Shown: positions 17,467 through 26,557 of the stretch, in pieces
How the letters are laid out: each line of letters opens with the position of its first letter
Position numbering within the stretch: position 1 is the first letter of the stretch
Source: Methylobacterium terrae
GTDB taxonomy: Bacteria; Pseudomonadota; Alphaproteobacteria; Rhizobiales; Beijerinckiaceae
DNA: 64,000 nucleotides
NCBI RefSeq assembly: GCF_003173755.1
Contig: NZ_CP029553.1
Location: forward strand, 831,001-895,000
Direction of reading: 5' to 3'
The notes under the pieces: model-generated
What the model was told of the DNA's origin: nothing
The model's database searches: none
The model's input: the letters and a program-made list of their open reading frames with translations, nothing else
Program-made: the position numbers and the translations under genes

Positions 17467-18423
17467 TCACGCATGGCGCAGCCTCGGGTTGGAGAGGATC
17501 GCGACGATGTCGGCGGTGGTCACCAAGAGCAGGTAGACGGCGCAGAACACGATGGCGCAGGCCTGCACCACCGGCATGTCGCGCATCGACACGCTGTCGA
17601 CCATCAGCTTGGCGATGCCCGGGTAGTTGAAGATCGTCTCGACGATGATGACGCCGCCGAGCAGGTAGGACAGGCTGAGGGCGACCGCGTTGGCGATGGC
17701 CCCGACCGTGTTCGGCAGGACGTGGCGCAGCACGATCCGGGCCGGGCTCGCGCCTTTCAGCGCCGCCATCTCGACGTAGGGCGACTTCATCGCCTCGATC
17801 ACCGCGGCGCGGGTCATCCGCACCATCTGGGTGATGACCACGAAGGACAGGCTCATCACCGGCATCGCCACGGCGCGCAGGAATTGCAGCGGCGTCGCCG
17901 AGCGCGGCATGAAGGAGAGGGCCGGCAGCCATTTCAGGTGCACGGCGAAGATCAGCACCGCCAGGGTGGCGACCAGGAATTCGGGGATCGACACCGCCGA
18001 GATCGTCACCACGCCGACCGCCCGGTCGTAGGGCGAGCCGCGCCAGACCGCCGCGGTGATGCCGAGGGTCAGCGCCAGCGGCACCGAGATACCCGCCACG
18101 ATGCCCGCGAGGATGAGCGAGCTCGACAGCCGGGTCCAGATCAGGTCGCCGACCGGCTGGCGGCTGACGAGCGAGGTGCCGGCGTCGCCCGTGAGGAGCC
18201 CGCCGAGCCAGGACACGAAACGCTGGAGCGCCGGCACGTCGAGGCCGAGCGCGTGGCGCAGGCCCGCCACGGCTTCCGGCGTCGCGCTCTGGCCGAGGAT
18301 CGCCTGGGCGACGTCGCCCGGCAGGAGCTGGGTCGCCCCGAACACGACCACGGAGACGAAGAGCAGCGTCGCGAGGGCGACGAGCACCCGGCCCGCGATC
18401 AGCTTCACCATGCGGCGGCTCAT
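17467..18423 (-). CDS. ABC transporter permease, DppB type
   Basis: 318 residues. The N-terminal membrane segment with LPGDVAQAILG and the ALKGASPARIVLRHVLPNT coupling loop define a DppB/OppB permease. The ATG at 18423 has GGGAGGG just upstream. A longer frame to 18726 runs into the binding-protein gene and repeat D and is rejected. Partner of the DppC-type permease downstream. Confidence 0.9.
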   Translation of the reverse strand: MSRRMVKLIAGRVLVALATLLFVSVVVFGATQLLPGDVAQAILGQSATPEAVAGLRHALGLDVPALQRFVSWLGGLLTGDAGTSLVSRQPVGDLIWTRLSSSLILAGIVAGISVPLALTLGITAAVWRGSPYDRAVGVVTISAVSIPEFLVATLAVLIFAVHLKWLPALSFMPRSATPLQFLRAVAMPVMSLSFVVITQMVRMTRAAVIEAMKSPYVEMAALKGASPARIVLRHVLPNTVGAIANAVALSLSYLLGGVIIVETIFNYPGIAKLMVDSVSMRDMPVVQACAIVFCAVYLLLVTTADIVAILSNPRLRHA

Positions 18424-18543
18424 GCGCCCTCCCTGGTCCTCGAGGGGCCGGCCCTCACGGGCGGGCCTGTCGGTGCAAGTGTGGTGCCTCCGGGGAGGCC
18501 GGTTGATCCGATCGATGAACTCGACGGACCTGAAATCCACTGT

Positions 18544-18582
18544 GTCATCCCGGGGGGGCCGCGTAGCGGAACCCGGGACGAC
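18544..18582. repeat. Palindromic repeat, family D copy 2
   Basis: GTCATCCCGGG and CCCGGGACGAC form 11-base arms with one mismatch in the 209-bp gap between the binding-protein stop and the first permease. A hairpin here could make the binding protein more abundant than the permeases, as is common in ABC operons (inference). Confidence 0.6.
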
Positions 18583-18632
18583 GGGGTGGGAGGGGGACGC
18601 GTCGCTCCCTCCCGCGGCCGTTCGATCGGCCC

Positions 18633-20252
18633 TTACGCGTCGAGCCAGACGTACTCGCCGAAGGTGTAGCCCATCAGGCCGCCGGTCGGCATCGGGCGCA
18701 GGCCCTTGATCTTGTTGGAGTAGCAATCGAGGTTGCTGATGAAGGCCGGGATGCCGATGCCGGCGCCGTCATGCACCAGCACCTGCGCGTCGTGGTACAT
18801 CTGCTTGCGCTTGGCCTCGTCGCGCTCGGCCCGGGCGGCGACGATCAGCTGGTCGAACTTCTCGTTCTTCCAGCGCGACTCGTTCCAGTTCGCGTCCGAC
18901 TTGAAGAACAGGCTGAACAGCAGGTCGGCGGTCGGCCGCGGGTTGACGTTGCCGAAGCAGAACGGGCTCTTCATCCAGTAGTTCGACCAGTAGCCGTCGG
19001 ACGGCACCCGCTGGACGTCGATGGTGAGGCCGAGCTTCTTGGCCTCCTGCTGCAGCAGGACGGCCATCTCGACCGAGGCGTCGGCCGCCGGCGAGGCGAC
19101 GAGCGGGATGGTCGAGCCGAGCACCCCGGCCTTGTTGAGGTGGAACTTCGCCTTCTCGGGGTCGAAGGCCCGCTGCGGGATGTCGGCGGCGTGGTAGCGG
19201 TTCGAGGACGGGATCGGGTGGTCGTTGGCGATCTCGGCGTAGCCGCGGAAGATCGCGGTCCGCATCTGGGCGCGGTTGAGCAGGTACTTCATGCCGAGCA
19301 CGAAGTCCGGGTTGGTGCCCGGGCCCTCGTCGAGCCGGGCGATCAGGTCGGTGTAGAGGCCGGCCTTGGTCTCGAGCACGCCGAAGCCGCCGGCGCTCTC
19401 GATCACCCGCAGCGAGCGCGGGTTGATCACCGCGGCGATCTGCACGTCGCCGGACATGAGGGCGTTCAGCCGCGCCTGCTCGTCGGGAAGGCCGAAGAAC
19501 TCGATGCTGTCGACGAACGGGCCGGGCTGGCGCCAGTAATTCGCGTTGCGCAGCGCGATGGTGCGCACGCCCGGGGCGAACTCCTTGCAGGTGAACGGCC
19601 CGGTGCCGATGCCCTTCGAGAAGTCCGTCGTGCCGGCCTGGACGATGTGGAAATGCGCGGTGCCCAGGATGGTCGGCCAGTCGGCATTGGCGCCCGAGAG
19701 CACGATGGTGACCTCGTTCGGGCTCGAGGCCTCGATCGACGTCATCTGCTTGGCCAGCGTGTTGGCCTTGGAGCCCACCGCCGGGTCGAGGTGGCGCTTG
19801 AGCGAGTAGATCACGTCCTCGGTCGTCAGCGCCTTGCCGTCGTGGAAGGTCACGCCCTTGCGGATCTTGAAGATCCAGGTCTTGGCGTCCTGGCTGTCGA
19901 AGCTCTCGGCCAGTTCCGGGGCCGGGGCGCCGGTCTCGTCGATGCGGACGAGCTTGTTGTAGAAGAAGTTGCAGCGGACGTAGTCGCTCGCGTTCGACTG
20001 CTTGGCCGGGTCGAGCGTGTCGGAGGTCGAGCTGGTATAGGTGCAGACGCGGATGTTGCCGCCGCGCTTCGGCGCCTGGGCCAGCGCCTGCGTGGCGCTG
20101 CCGAACACCGCGCCGCCGGCCATCAGGCCCATGCCGGCCGAGCCGAGCAGGCCCAGGATGTCGCGCCGCGACGCGCCCCGGCGCCCGTCGAGGGCGCGGC
20201 CGCGCTCGGCCGGGCTCATGGTCTCAAAAGCGTCTGCGTCCCGCTGCGACAT
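18633..20252 (-). CDS. ABC transporter substrate-binding protein, family 5 (dipeptide type)
   Basis: 539 residues. It has a twin-arginine-like signal (RRGASRRDILGLLGSAG), then a mature protein beginning near QAPKRGGNIRVCTYT. The SBP family 5 signature is seen in TWIFKIRKGVTFHDGK and LTTEDVIYSLKRHLDP. The ATG at 20252 has GGAGGGGAAG upstream. Periplasmic receptor for the permease/ATPase genes that follow. The ligand is not evident; the nearby aminotransferase, dehydrogenase and deacylase suggest an acylated or amino compound (inference). Confidence 0.9.
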   Translation of the reverse strand: MSQRDADAFETMSPAERGRALDGRRGASRRDILGLLGSAGMGLMAGGAVFGSATQALAQAPKRGGNIRVCTYTSSTSDTLDPAKQSNASDYVRCNFFYNKLVRIDETGAPAPELAESFDSQDAKTWIFKIRKGVTFHDGKALTTEDVIYSLKRHLDPAVGSKANTLAKQMTSIEASSPNEVTIVLSGANADWPTILGTAHFHIVQAGTTDFSKGIGTGPFTCKEFAPGVRTIALRNANYWRQPGPFVDSIEFFGLPDEQARLNALMSGDVQIAAVINPRSLRVIESAGGFGVLETKAGLYTDLIARLDEGPGTNPDFVLGMKYLLNRAQMRTAIFRGYAEIANDHPIPSSNRYHAADIPQRAFDPEKAKFHLNKAGVLGSTIPLVASPAADASVEMAVLLQQEAKKLGLTIDVQRVPSDGYWSNYWMKSPFCFGNVNPRPTADLLFSLFFKSDANWNESRWKNEKFDQLIVAARAERDEAKRKQMYHDAQVLVHDGAGIGIPAFISNLDCYSNKIKGLRPMPTGGLMGYTFGEYVWLDA

Positions 20253-20353
20253 CGTCTTCCCCTCCGGCAGGCCTAGCGGCACCGTTCCTGGTGCGGTGCG
20301 ATCGCTCGATGCTGCACCGCCAAATTTTTGGGCATGTTCCGTCCGGCCCAAAC

Positions 20354-20388
20354 AATCATCACGATCTTCGTAGGATTGTCAACAATCC
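20354..20388 (-). promoter_or_regulatory. Promoter and GntR-like operator of the ABC operon
   Basis: On the minus strand TTGACA (20382-20377) and ATGATT (20359-20354) are 17 bases apart, a perfect -35 with a weak -10. The -35 lies inside the perfect palindrome GGATTGT-CA-ACAATCC (20373-20388). The core TTGT-N2-ACAA resembles sites of FCD-type GntR repressors. The position favours repression by blocking RNA polymerase. No GntR gene is in the window. Confidence 0.6.
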
Positions 20389-20563
20389 GAATCCTCGCGC
20401 GGCGACTTGGCGGGAACTTCGCGAAGTCCCGGTCGCCGGCCGCTGCTCCGTGCCGTGGGAAGCGCCTTCTGCGGCAGGTTCTGCCGTGCGGGCGCCCGGC
20501 ATCGGCCGGGGTGCGGCCCGCGGTCCGGGCTATGATTCGGGAGACGCCACCGCGAGAGCCCCG

Positions 20564-21706
20564 ATGCCAGACGCCGCCGCCCTCCTGTCCGACCTCGTCG
20601 CGATCCCCTCGGTCTGCCGCACGCCGAACGGCGCGATCGTCGCGCTGGTGCGCGACCACCTCGCCCGACACGGCGTCGAGGCCGCGGTGCTGCCGGGGCC
20701 GGAGGGCGACCGCGCCAACCTGTTTGCAACCATCGGCCCGCGCGACGTGCCGGGGATCGTGCTGTCGGGCCATCTCGACGTGGTGCCGGCCGGGGAGGGC
20801 TGGACGGGCGATCCCTTCGCCCTGCGCCGGAAGGGCGACCGCCTGGTCGGGCGCGGCGCGGTCGACATGAAGGGCTTCGTCGCCTGCCTGCTCGCCCTGG
20901 TGCCCGAGATGGCGGCGGCGACGCTCCGCCGGCCGATCCACCTCGCCCTGTCCTACGACGAGGAGGTCGGCTGCGTCGGCGTCCGCCACATGATCGCGCG
21001 GCTGCCGGAGCTCTGCGCGGCCCCGGCGGCTTGCATCGTCGGCGAGCCGTCCGAGATGCGGCCGGTCCTGCGCCACAAGGGCAAGGTCGCGGGACGCCTG
21101 ACGGTGCGCGGCCGGGCCGGCCATTCCTCGCGGCCGGACCTCGCCGACAACGCCGTGCATCTCGCCGCCGACATCGTCGGGCTGGTGCGGGCGACGCACG
21201 AGCGCCTCTCCCGCGAGGGACCGCACCACCCGCTGTTCGAGCCCGCCGCCTCGACCCTGCAGGTCGGCGTGATCGCCGGCGGCACCGGGGTCAACGTCGT
21301 GCCCGACACCTGCCGGGTCGAGTGGGAGGCCCGCGCGGTGCCGGGCACCGACCCGATGACGATCCACGACGCGCTCCAGGCCGGCATCGCCGGTCTCGTG
21401 GCGCCGCTCCGGGCGGCGGGCCGGGAGGTCGCGGTCGAGAGCGAGATCCTGTCGCTCTACCCGGCCCTCGACCTTCCCGACGGCGCCCCGTTGCGCGGCC
21501 TCGCCGAGGCCTGGTCCGGCCGCGAAGCCCTCGGGGCCGTGAGCTACGGCACCGAGGCCGGGCTGTTCCAGGCCGCCGGCATCCCGTCGATCATCTGCGG
21601 CCCGGGCCGGATCGCCGAGGCGCACCGGCCCGACGAATCGATCGGCCTGTCCGACCTGGAGGAGTGCTGCGCCATGCTTCGGCGGGTGATCGCCGATCAG
21701 GCTTGA
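20564..21706 (+). CDS. argE: ArgE-like M20 deacylase (acetylornithine deacetylase family)
   Basis: 380 residues of the M20A metallopeptidase family. Metal and catalytic motifs in order: SGHLDVVP, GRGAVDMKG, SYDEEVGC, and GEPSEM, plus a dimerisation domain. Length and motifs fit acetylornithine deacetylase or a related N-acyl amino acid hydrolase; in this setting, divergent from an ABC importer/aminotransferase operon, catabolic deacylation is as likely as arginine synthesis (inference). The ATG at 20564 follows a GAGAG; the long upstream frame crosses the operator and is rejected. Confidence 0.85.
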   Translation: MPDAAALLSDLVAIPSVCRTPNGAIVALVRDHLARHGVEAAVLPGPEGDRANLFATIGPRDVPGIVLSGHLDVVPAGEGWTGDPFALRRKGDRLVGRGAVDMKGFVACLLALVPEMAAATLRRPIHLALSYDEEVGCVGVRHMIARLPELCAAPAACIVGEPSEMRPVLRHKGKVAGRLTVRGRAGHSSRPDLADNAVHLAADIVGLVRATHERLSREGPHHPLFEPAASTLQVGVIAGGTGVNVVPDTCRVEWEARAVPGTDPMTIHDALQAGIAGLVAPLRAAGREVAVESEILSLYPALDLPDGAPLRGLAEAWSGREALGAVSYGTEAGLFQAAGIPSIICGPGRIAEAHRPDESIGLSDLEECCAMLRRVIADQA

Positions 21707-21801
21707 GCGTAAATCGGAGTAAAAGATAGACGAACCGGATCACCGGGCGCGCGTTGTCGGGGTCAGGACCTGAAAAACTCGGGATCCAACAGGAGAGCAG
21801 C

Positions 21802-22086
21802 ATGCGTTCGATTCTCGCAGGACTCGCCGCCGGCCTTCTCGTCGCCGGCGCGGCCTCGGCTCAGACTGCCGCGCCGTCCACTGCCCCGGGCACCATGGGC
21901 ACCGGCCCCGCCTCCACTGGCACCGTCGCGCCGATGCCGAACAACACCGGCGGCAGCGCCGGCGGCGTCGTGGCGCCCGGGCCCAACGGCGCCTCGACCG
22001 TGACCGGCAATTCGGCCGCCGGCGGCAATGCCGGCCAGCCGTCCCGCGCGGTGCCGCAGGGCAGCAGCGGCAGCGGCAGCCGGTAA
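21802..22086 (+). CDS. Small secreted Gly/Ala/Ser/Thr-rich protein
   Basis: 94 residues. MRSILAGLAAGLLVAGAASA is a clear signal peptide; the mature part is low-complexity, rich in Gly, Ala, Ser, Thr, Pro and Asn, with no cysteine. AGGAGAG precedes the ATG. I do not recognise a domain. Such short disordered exported proteins are common in this bacterial group; function unknown. Confidence 0.75.
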   Translation: MRSILAGLAAGLLVAGAASAQTAAPSTAPGTMGTGPASTGTVAPMPNNTGGSAGGVVAPGPNGASTVTGNSAAGGNAGQPSRAVPQGSSGSGSR

Positions 22087-22231
22087 CGGCGCCGATGGCC
22101 GGCGCCATATCCCGTTCCTATCGCGCGCGACCGTCGATCGTATTGGAATTACCCCTCCCGGCGCGGTAACACCGCGTCCAACAGCAGGCCGGCCGCCGTC
22201 AGGGCGGCCGGTCGCCACGGGAGGAAGACGC

Positions 22232-23668
22232 ATGAACGCCCATCAGCACTTCATCGGCGGCACCTGGGTCGGCGGCGAGGCGACCCTGCCGGTCCTCAAC
22301 CCGTCGCACGGCCAGGAGATGGCCCGCATCGCCCGCGGCGGCGCCAAGGAGATCGACGAGGCCGTGAAGGCCGGCCACGCCGCCATGGACGGCGAGTGGG
22401 GCCGCCTCGACGCCGCCTCCCGCGGCCGGCTGATGCTGAAGCTCGCCGAGCTGATCCGCCGCGACGCCGAGATCCTGGCCAAGATGGAGAGCGAGGACGT
22501 CGGCAAGCCGATGACGCTCGCCCGCAACGACGCCCAGGTCTGCGCCCGCTACTTCGAGTATTACGGCGGCGCCGCCGACAAGGTGCACGGCGACACGATC
22601 CCGTTCCAGAACGGCTTCACGGTCATGACCGTCTACGAGCCGCACGGCGTCGTCGGCGTGATCGTGCCGTGGAACTACCCTCTCCAGATGACCGGCCGCT
22701 CGGTCGCCCCGGCGCTCGCCATGGGCAACGCCGTGGTGCTCAAGCCCGCCGAGGACACCTCGCTCTCGGCGCTGCACCTCGCCAAGCTCGCGGCGGAAGC
22801 CGGCTTCCCGGCCGGCAGCCTCAACGTGGTCACCGGCCTCGGCGAGGAGGCGGGCGCGGCCCTGGCCTCGCACAAGGGCATCCACCACATCAGCTTCACC
22901 GGCTCGCGCGAGGTCGGAACCCTGATCCAGACGGCGGCGGCCAAGAACACGATCCCGGTGACGCTCGAGCTCGGCGGCAAGTCGCCCCAGGTCGTCTTCG
23001 CCGATGCCGACCTGTCCGAGGCCGGCACCGTCATCGTCAAGGCGATCACCCAGAATGCCGGCCAGACCTGCTCGGCCGGCTCCCGCGTGGTGATCGAGGA
23101 TTCCATCTACGACAGCTTCACCGCCGACCTGGCGAAGCGCTTCAAGGACCTGCGCGTCGGCTCGGGCGAGCAGGACCTCGACCTCGGCCCCGTGGTCAAC
23201 GCCAAGCAGTGCGAGCGGGTGCAGGGCTACATCGATCTTGCCCGCCGCGACGGCCTGACCATCCTGGCCGAGGGCGAGCTCGGCACCAACGTCCCGGGCG
23301 ACGGCTACTACGTCCGCCCAACCCTGATCGGCGACGTGCCGCCGGACCACCGCCTGGCCCAGGAGGAGATCTTCGGCCCCGTGCTGGTGGCGATCCGGGT
23401 GCGCGACGAGGCCGAGGCGCTCGCGGTCGCGAACGGCACCGAGTACGGCCTTGCCGCCGGCATCTGGACCCAGGATCTCGGCAAGGCCCTGCGCCTGTCG
23501 AAGGGCATCAAGTCGGGCCAGGTCTTCGTCAACAATTACGGCGCGGGCGGCGGCGTCGAGCTGCCCTTCGGCGGCGTGAAGGGCTCGGGCCACGGCCGCG
23601 AGAAGGGCTTCGAGGCGCTCTACGGCTTCGGCTCGATGAAGATGATCGCGATCAAGCACGGGGTCTGA
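22232..23668 (+). CDS. NAD-dependent aldehyde dehydrogenase
   Basis: 478 residues, complete. Catalytic Cys280 in GQTCSAGSR, Glu246 in TLELGGKSP, NAD site VPWNYPLQM and FTGSREVG, C-terminal PFGGVKGSGHGRE. GGGAGGAAG precedes the ATG. It resembles betaine-aldehyde/aminoaldehyde-type enzymes, but the substrate cannot be assigned. The CoA-transferase gene starts 5 bp after its stop, so the two are an operon. Confidence 0.9.
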   Translation: MNAHQHFIGGTWVGGEATLPVLNPSHGQEMARIARGGAKEIDEAVKAGHAAMDGEWGRLDAASRGRLMLKLAELIRRDAEILAKMESEDVGKPMTLARNDAQVCARYFEYYGGAADKVHGDTIPFQNGFTVMTVYEPHGVVGVIVPWNYPLQMTGRSVAPALAMGNAVVLKPAEDTSLSALHLAKLAAEAGFPAGSLNVVTGLGEEAGAALASHKGIHHISFTGSREVGTLIQTAAAKNTIPVTLELGGKSPQVVFADADLSEAGTVIVKAITQNAGQTCSAGSRVVIEDSIYDSFTADLAKRFKDLRVGSGEQDLDLGPVVNAKQCERVQGYIDLARRDGLTILAEGELGTNVPGDGYYVRPTLIGDVPPDHRLAQEEIFGPVLVAIRVRDEAEALAVANGTEYGLAAGIWTQDLGKALRLSKGIKSGQVFVNNYGAGGGVELPFGGVKGSGHGREKGFEALYGFGSMKMIAIKHGV

Positions 23669-23673
23669 TCATC

Positions 23674-24813
23674 ATGGCAGCGGGGAGTGGAGTCAGGCCG
23701 CTCAGCGGCCTGACCGTGGTGGCGCTCGAGCAGGCGGTGGCGGCACCCTACTGCTCCTCGCGCCTCGCCGACGCGGGCGCCCGCGTCATCAAGATCGAGC
23801 GGCCGGAGGGCGATTTCGCCCGCGGCTACGACGCGGCGGTGAACGGCCTGGCGAGCTACTTCGTCTGGCTCAACCGCGGCAAGGAGAGCCTGGTCGCCGA
23901 CATCAAGGACCCGGGCGATGCCCGGCTCCTGCACGCGGTGCTGGCCAAGGCCGACGTGTTCATCCAGAACCTCGCGCCGGGCGCCGCGGCGCGGGCGGGC
24001 TTCGGCTCGGAGGAGTTGCGGGCGCGCTACCCGCGCCTCATCACCGTGGACGTCACCGGCTACGGCTCCGGGCATTCCTACTCGGACATGAAGGCCTACG
24101 ACCTGCTGGTCCAGGCCGAGAGCGGGCTCGCCGAGATCACCGGCCACCCGGCCGGCCCCGGCCGTGTCGGGGTGTCGGTCTGCGACATCGCCTGCGGCAT
24201 GGCGGCCCACGCCGCCGTGCTGGAGGCTCTGATCGCCCGCGGCATCACCGGCGAGGGCGCCAAGCTCGAGGTCAGCCTGTTCGACGGCATGGCCGACTGG
24301 ATGAACGTGCCGCTGCTCTACTTCGAGGGCACCGGCCGGGCGCCGCAGCGGGTCGGCCTCGCCCACCCGTCGATCTGCCCCTACGGCGCCTTCCCGACGA
24401 GGGACGGGGCCCTGGTGCTGCTCTCGATCCAGAACGAGCGCGAATGGCGCAAGTTCTGCGCCGAGTTCCTGCGCCAGCCCGATTTGCCGTCGCGGGAGGG
24501 GTTCGAGAGCAACAACGCCCGGGTGGCGAACCGGCCCGAGGTTGACGCGGTGGTGGCGCGGGTCTTCGCAGACTTGAGCCGCGACGAGGCGGCGGCGCGG
24601 CTGCGGACGGCCGGCACCGCCTACGGCTTCGTCAATGGCCTCGCCAACCTCGTGTCGCATCCGGCCCTGCGCCGGGTGACCGTCGAGACCCCGGCCGGCC
24701 CGGCCTCGATCGTCGCGCCGCCGGCGCTCCGCAACGGCCAGGCGCCGGTGATGGGCCGCGTGCCGGGGATCGGCGAGCACAGCGAGGCGATCCGGCGGGA
24801 ATTCGCGGCGTAA
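23674..24813 (+). CDS. CaiB/BaiF class III CoA-transferase
   Basis: 379 residues. The family features are the N-terminal VALEQAVAAPYCSSRLADAGARVIKIE segment (shown only in part: VALEQAVAAPYC), the TGYG and YDLLVQAESGL region with the likely catalytic Asp143, and the FDGMADWM helix. Family III enzymes move CoA between carboxylic acids through a covalent Asp intermediate. Its neighbours are an aldehyde dehydrogenase and a class I fumarase, suggesting a C4/C5 dicarboxylate such as mesaconate (inference). Length slightly short for the family but complete. Confidence 0.87.
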   Translation: MAAGSGVRPLSGLTVVALEQAVAAPYCSSRLADAGARVIKIERPEGDFARGYDAAVNGLASYFVWLNRGKESLVADIKDPGDARLLHAVLAKADVFIQNLAPGAAARAGFGSEELRARYPRLITVDVTGYGSGHSYSDMKAYDLLVQAESGLAEITGHPAGPGRVGVSVCDIACGMAAHAAVLEALIARGITGEGAKLEVSLFDGMADWMNVPLLYFEGTGRAPQRVGLAHPSICPYGAFPTRDGALVLLSIQNEREWRKFCAEFLRQPDLPSREGFESNNARVANRPEVDAVVARVFADLSRDEAAARLRTAGTAYGFVNGLANLVSHPALRRVTVETPAGPASIVAPPALRNGQAPVMGRVPGIGEHSEAIRREFAA

Positions 24814-24845
24814 GTTCTCTTCACCGCCTACTGGTCGAGCACACT

Positions 24846-24994
24846 CCCCTCTCCCGTGTGGGAGAGGGGCGGGGGGGTGAGGGTGCTACGGTTCTTATTC
24901 GAGCACTGAGCGTCGTGCTGGCAGCGTGACGACCCGAGTTTTGATCGGCAGCGCGTCACCCTCACCCCTACTCCTCTCCCAAACGGGAGAGGGG
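24846..24994. repeat. Palindromic element, family B copy 1
   Basis: An element bounded by two hairpins: CCCCTCTCCC-GTGT-GGGAGAGGGG (24846-24869) and CCTCTCCC-AAAC-GGGAGAGG (24973-24992), with inner arms GGTGAGGGTGCTACGG and CACCCTCACCCC. A second copy at 41452-41617 shares both hairpins including loops. It fills most of the gap between the CoA-transferase and fumarase genes, which run the same way. Confidence 0.8.
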
Positions 24995-25029
24995 ATCCCG
25001 CGATTCGATGAACACCCTGGAGGACCGCC

Positions 25030-26541
25030 ATGGCCACGATCCGCGAAGAAGACCTGGTCGCCTCCATCGCCGACGCGCTGCAATTCATCTCGTACTACCA
25101 CCCGGCGGACTACATCGAGAACCTCGCCGACGCCTGGCGGCGCGAGGAGAGCCCGGCGGCCCGGGACGCGATGGCGCAGATCCTGGTCAATTCCCGCATG
25201 GCCGCCTTCGGCCGGCGGCCGATCTGCCAGGACACCGGGACGGCGCAAGTGTTCATGAAGGTCGGGCTCGGGGCCCGCATCGTGTCGAACCGCTCGCTCC
25301 AGGAGATCGTCGACGAGGGCGTGCGCCGGGCCTGGCGCGAGGAGCGCAACCCCTTGCGCGCCTCGGTGGTCTCCGAGCCGCTCTTCGGCCGTCGCAACAC
25401 CGGCGACAACGCCCCGGCGATGCTCCACGTCGAGATGGTGGCGGGCGACGCGATCGAGGTCCACGTCGCCGCGAAGGGCGGCGGCTCGGAGAACAAGGCG
25501 AAGTTCGCCGCCCTCAACCCGAGCGACTCGGTCGCCGACTGGGTGGTGCGCACCGTCGAGACGCTGGGTGCGGGCTGGTGCCCGCCCGGCATGCTCGGCA
25601 TCGGCGTCGGCGGCTCGCCCGAGAAGGCGATGACGCTCGCCAAGCTCTCGCTCCTCGACCCGATCGACCTGCCGCAGATCCGCGCCCGCGGCCCCGCCTC
25701 CAAGGAGGAGGAATTGCGGCTCGAGATCTTCGAGCGGGTCAACGCCCTCGGCATCGGCGCGCAGGGGCTCGGCGGCCTCACCACCGTGTTGGATGTGAAG
25801 CTGAAGACCTTCCCGGTCCACGCCGCCTCGCTCCCCGTCGGCCTGATCCCGCAATGCGCCGCCGACCGGCACGCCCATTTCACCCTCGACGGCAGCGGCC
25901 CGGCCGTCTTCACCCCGCCCTCCCTCGACCTCTGGCCGCAGGACATCAGCGTCGCGACCGCCGCCGGGCGGCGGGTCGACCTCGACCGGCTGACCCGCGA
26001 GGAGGTGGCGACCTGGCGCGCCGGCGAGACGCTTCTCCTCTCCGGTCGCCTGCTCACCGGGCGCGACGCCGCGCACCTGCGCCTGACCCGGATGCTGGAG
26101 GCGGGCGAGGACCTGCCGGTCGATCTGCGCGACCGGGCGATCTACTATGTCGGCCCGGTCGATGCGGTCGGCGACGAGGCGGTGGGTCCCGCCGGTCCCA
26201 CCACGGCGACCCGGATGGACAAGTTCCTGGAGCCGATCCTGTCGCGGACGGGCCTCCTCGTCATGGTCGGCAAGGCCGAGCGCGGTCCGGCCGCGGTCGA
26301 GACCATCGCCCGCCACGGGGCGGCCTACCTGATCGCGGTGGGCGGCGCGGCCTACCTCGTCTCGAAGGCGATCAAGTCGGCGCGGGTGCTGGCCTTCGCC
26401 GATCTCGGCATGGAGGCGATTCACGAATTCGTCGTCGAGGACATGCCGGTGACGGTGGCGGTCGATGCCGCCGGCACCTCGGTCCACCGCGACGGGCCGG
26501 CGCGCTGGCGCCGGCCGGTCCGGGAGGCGGTGCCCGCGTGA
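25030..26541 (+). CDS. Class I (Fe-S) fumarate hydratase / mesaconase-like
   Basis: 503 residues. N-terminal Fe-S hydrolyase alpha domain with ICQDTGTAQVF, GWCPPGMLG and IPQCAADRHAHF, supplying the three cluster cysteines, fused to a beta domain ending in FVVEDMPVTVAVD and GTSVH. This is the single-chain class I fumarase layout. GGAGG lies upstream of the ATG. Class I enzymes can hydrate fumarate or mesaconate; a CoA-transferase neighbour makes mesaconase activity possible. I keep both options and give no symbol. Confidence 0.88.
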   Translation: MATIREEDLVASIADALQFISYYHPADYIENLADAWRREESPAARDAMAQILVNSRMAAFGRRPICQDTGTAQVFMKVGLGARIVSNRSLQEIVDEGVRRAWREERNPLRASVVSEPLFGRRNTGDNAPAMLHVEMVAGDAIEVHVAAKGGGSENKAKFAALNPSDSVADWVVRTVETLGAGWCPPGMLGIGVGGSPEKAMTLAKLSLLDPIDLPQIRARGPASKEEELRLEIFERVNALGIGAQGLGGLTTVLDVKLKTFPVHAASLPVGLIPQCAADRHAHFTLDGSGPAVFTPPSLDLWPQDISVATAAGRRVDLDRLTREEVATWRAGETLLLSGRLLTGRDAAHLRLTRMLEAGEDLPVDLRDRAIYYVGPVDAVGDEAVGPAGPTTATRMDKFLEPILSRTGLLVMVGKAERGPAAVETIARHGAAYLIAVGGAAYLVSKAIKSARVLAFADLGMEAIHEFVVEDMPVTVAVDAAGTSVHRDGPARWRRPVREAVPA

Positions 26542-26557
26542 GGCGTGGCGGGGGGCT

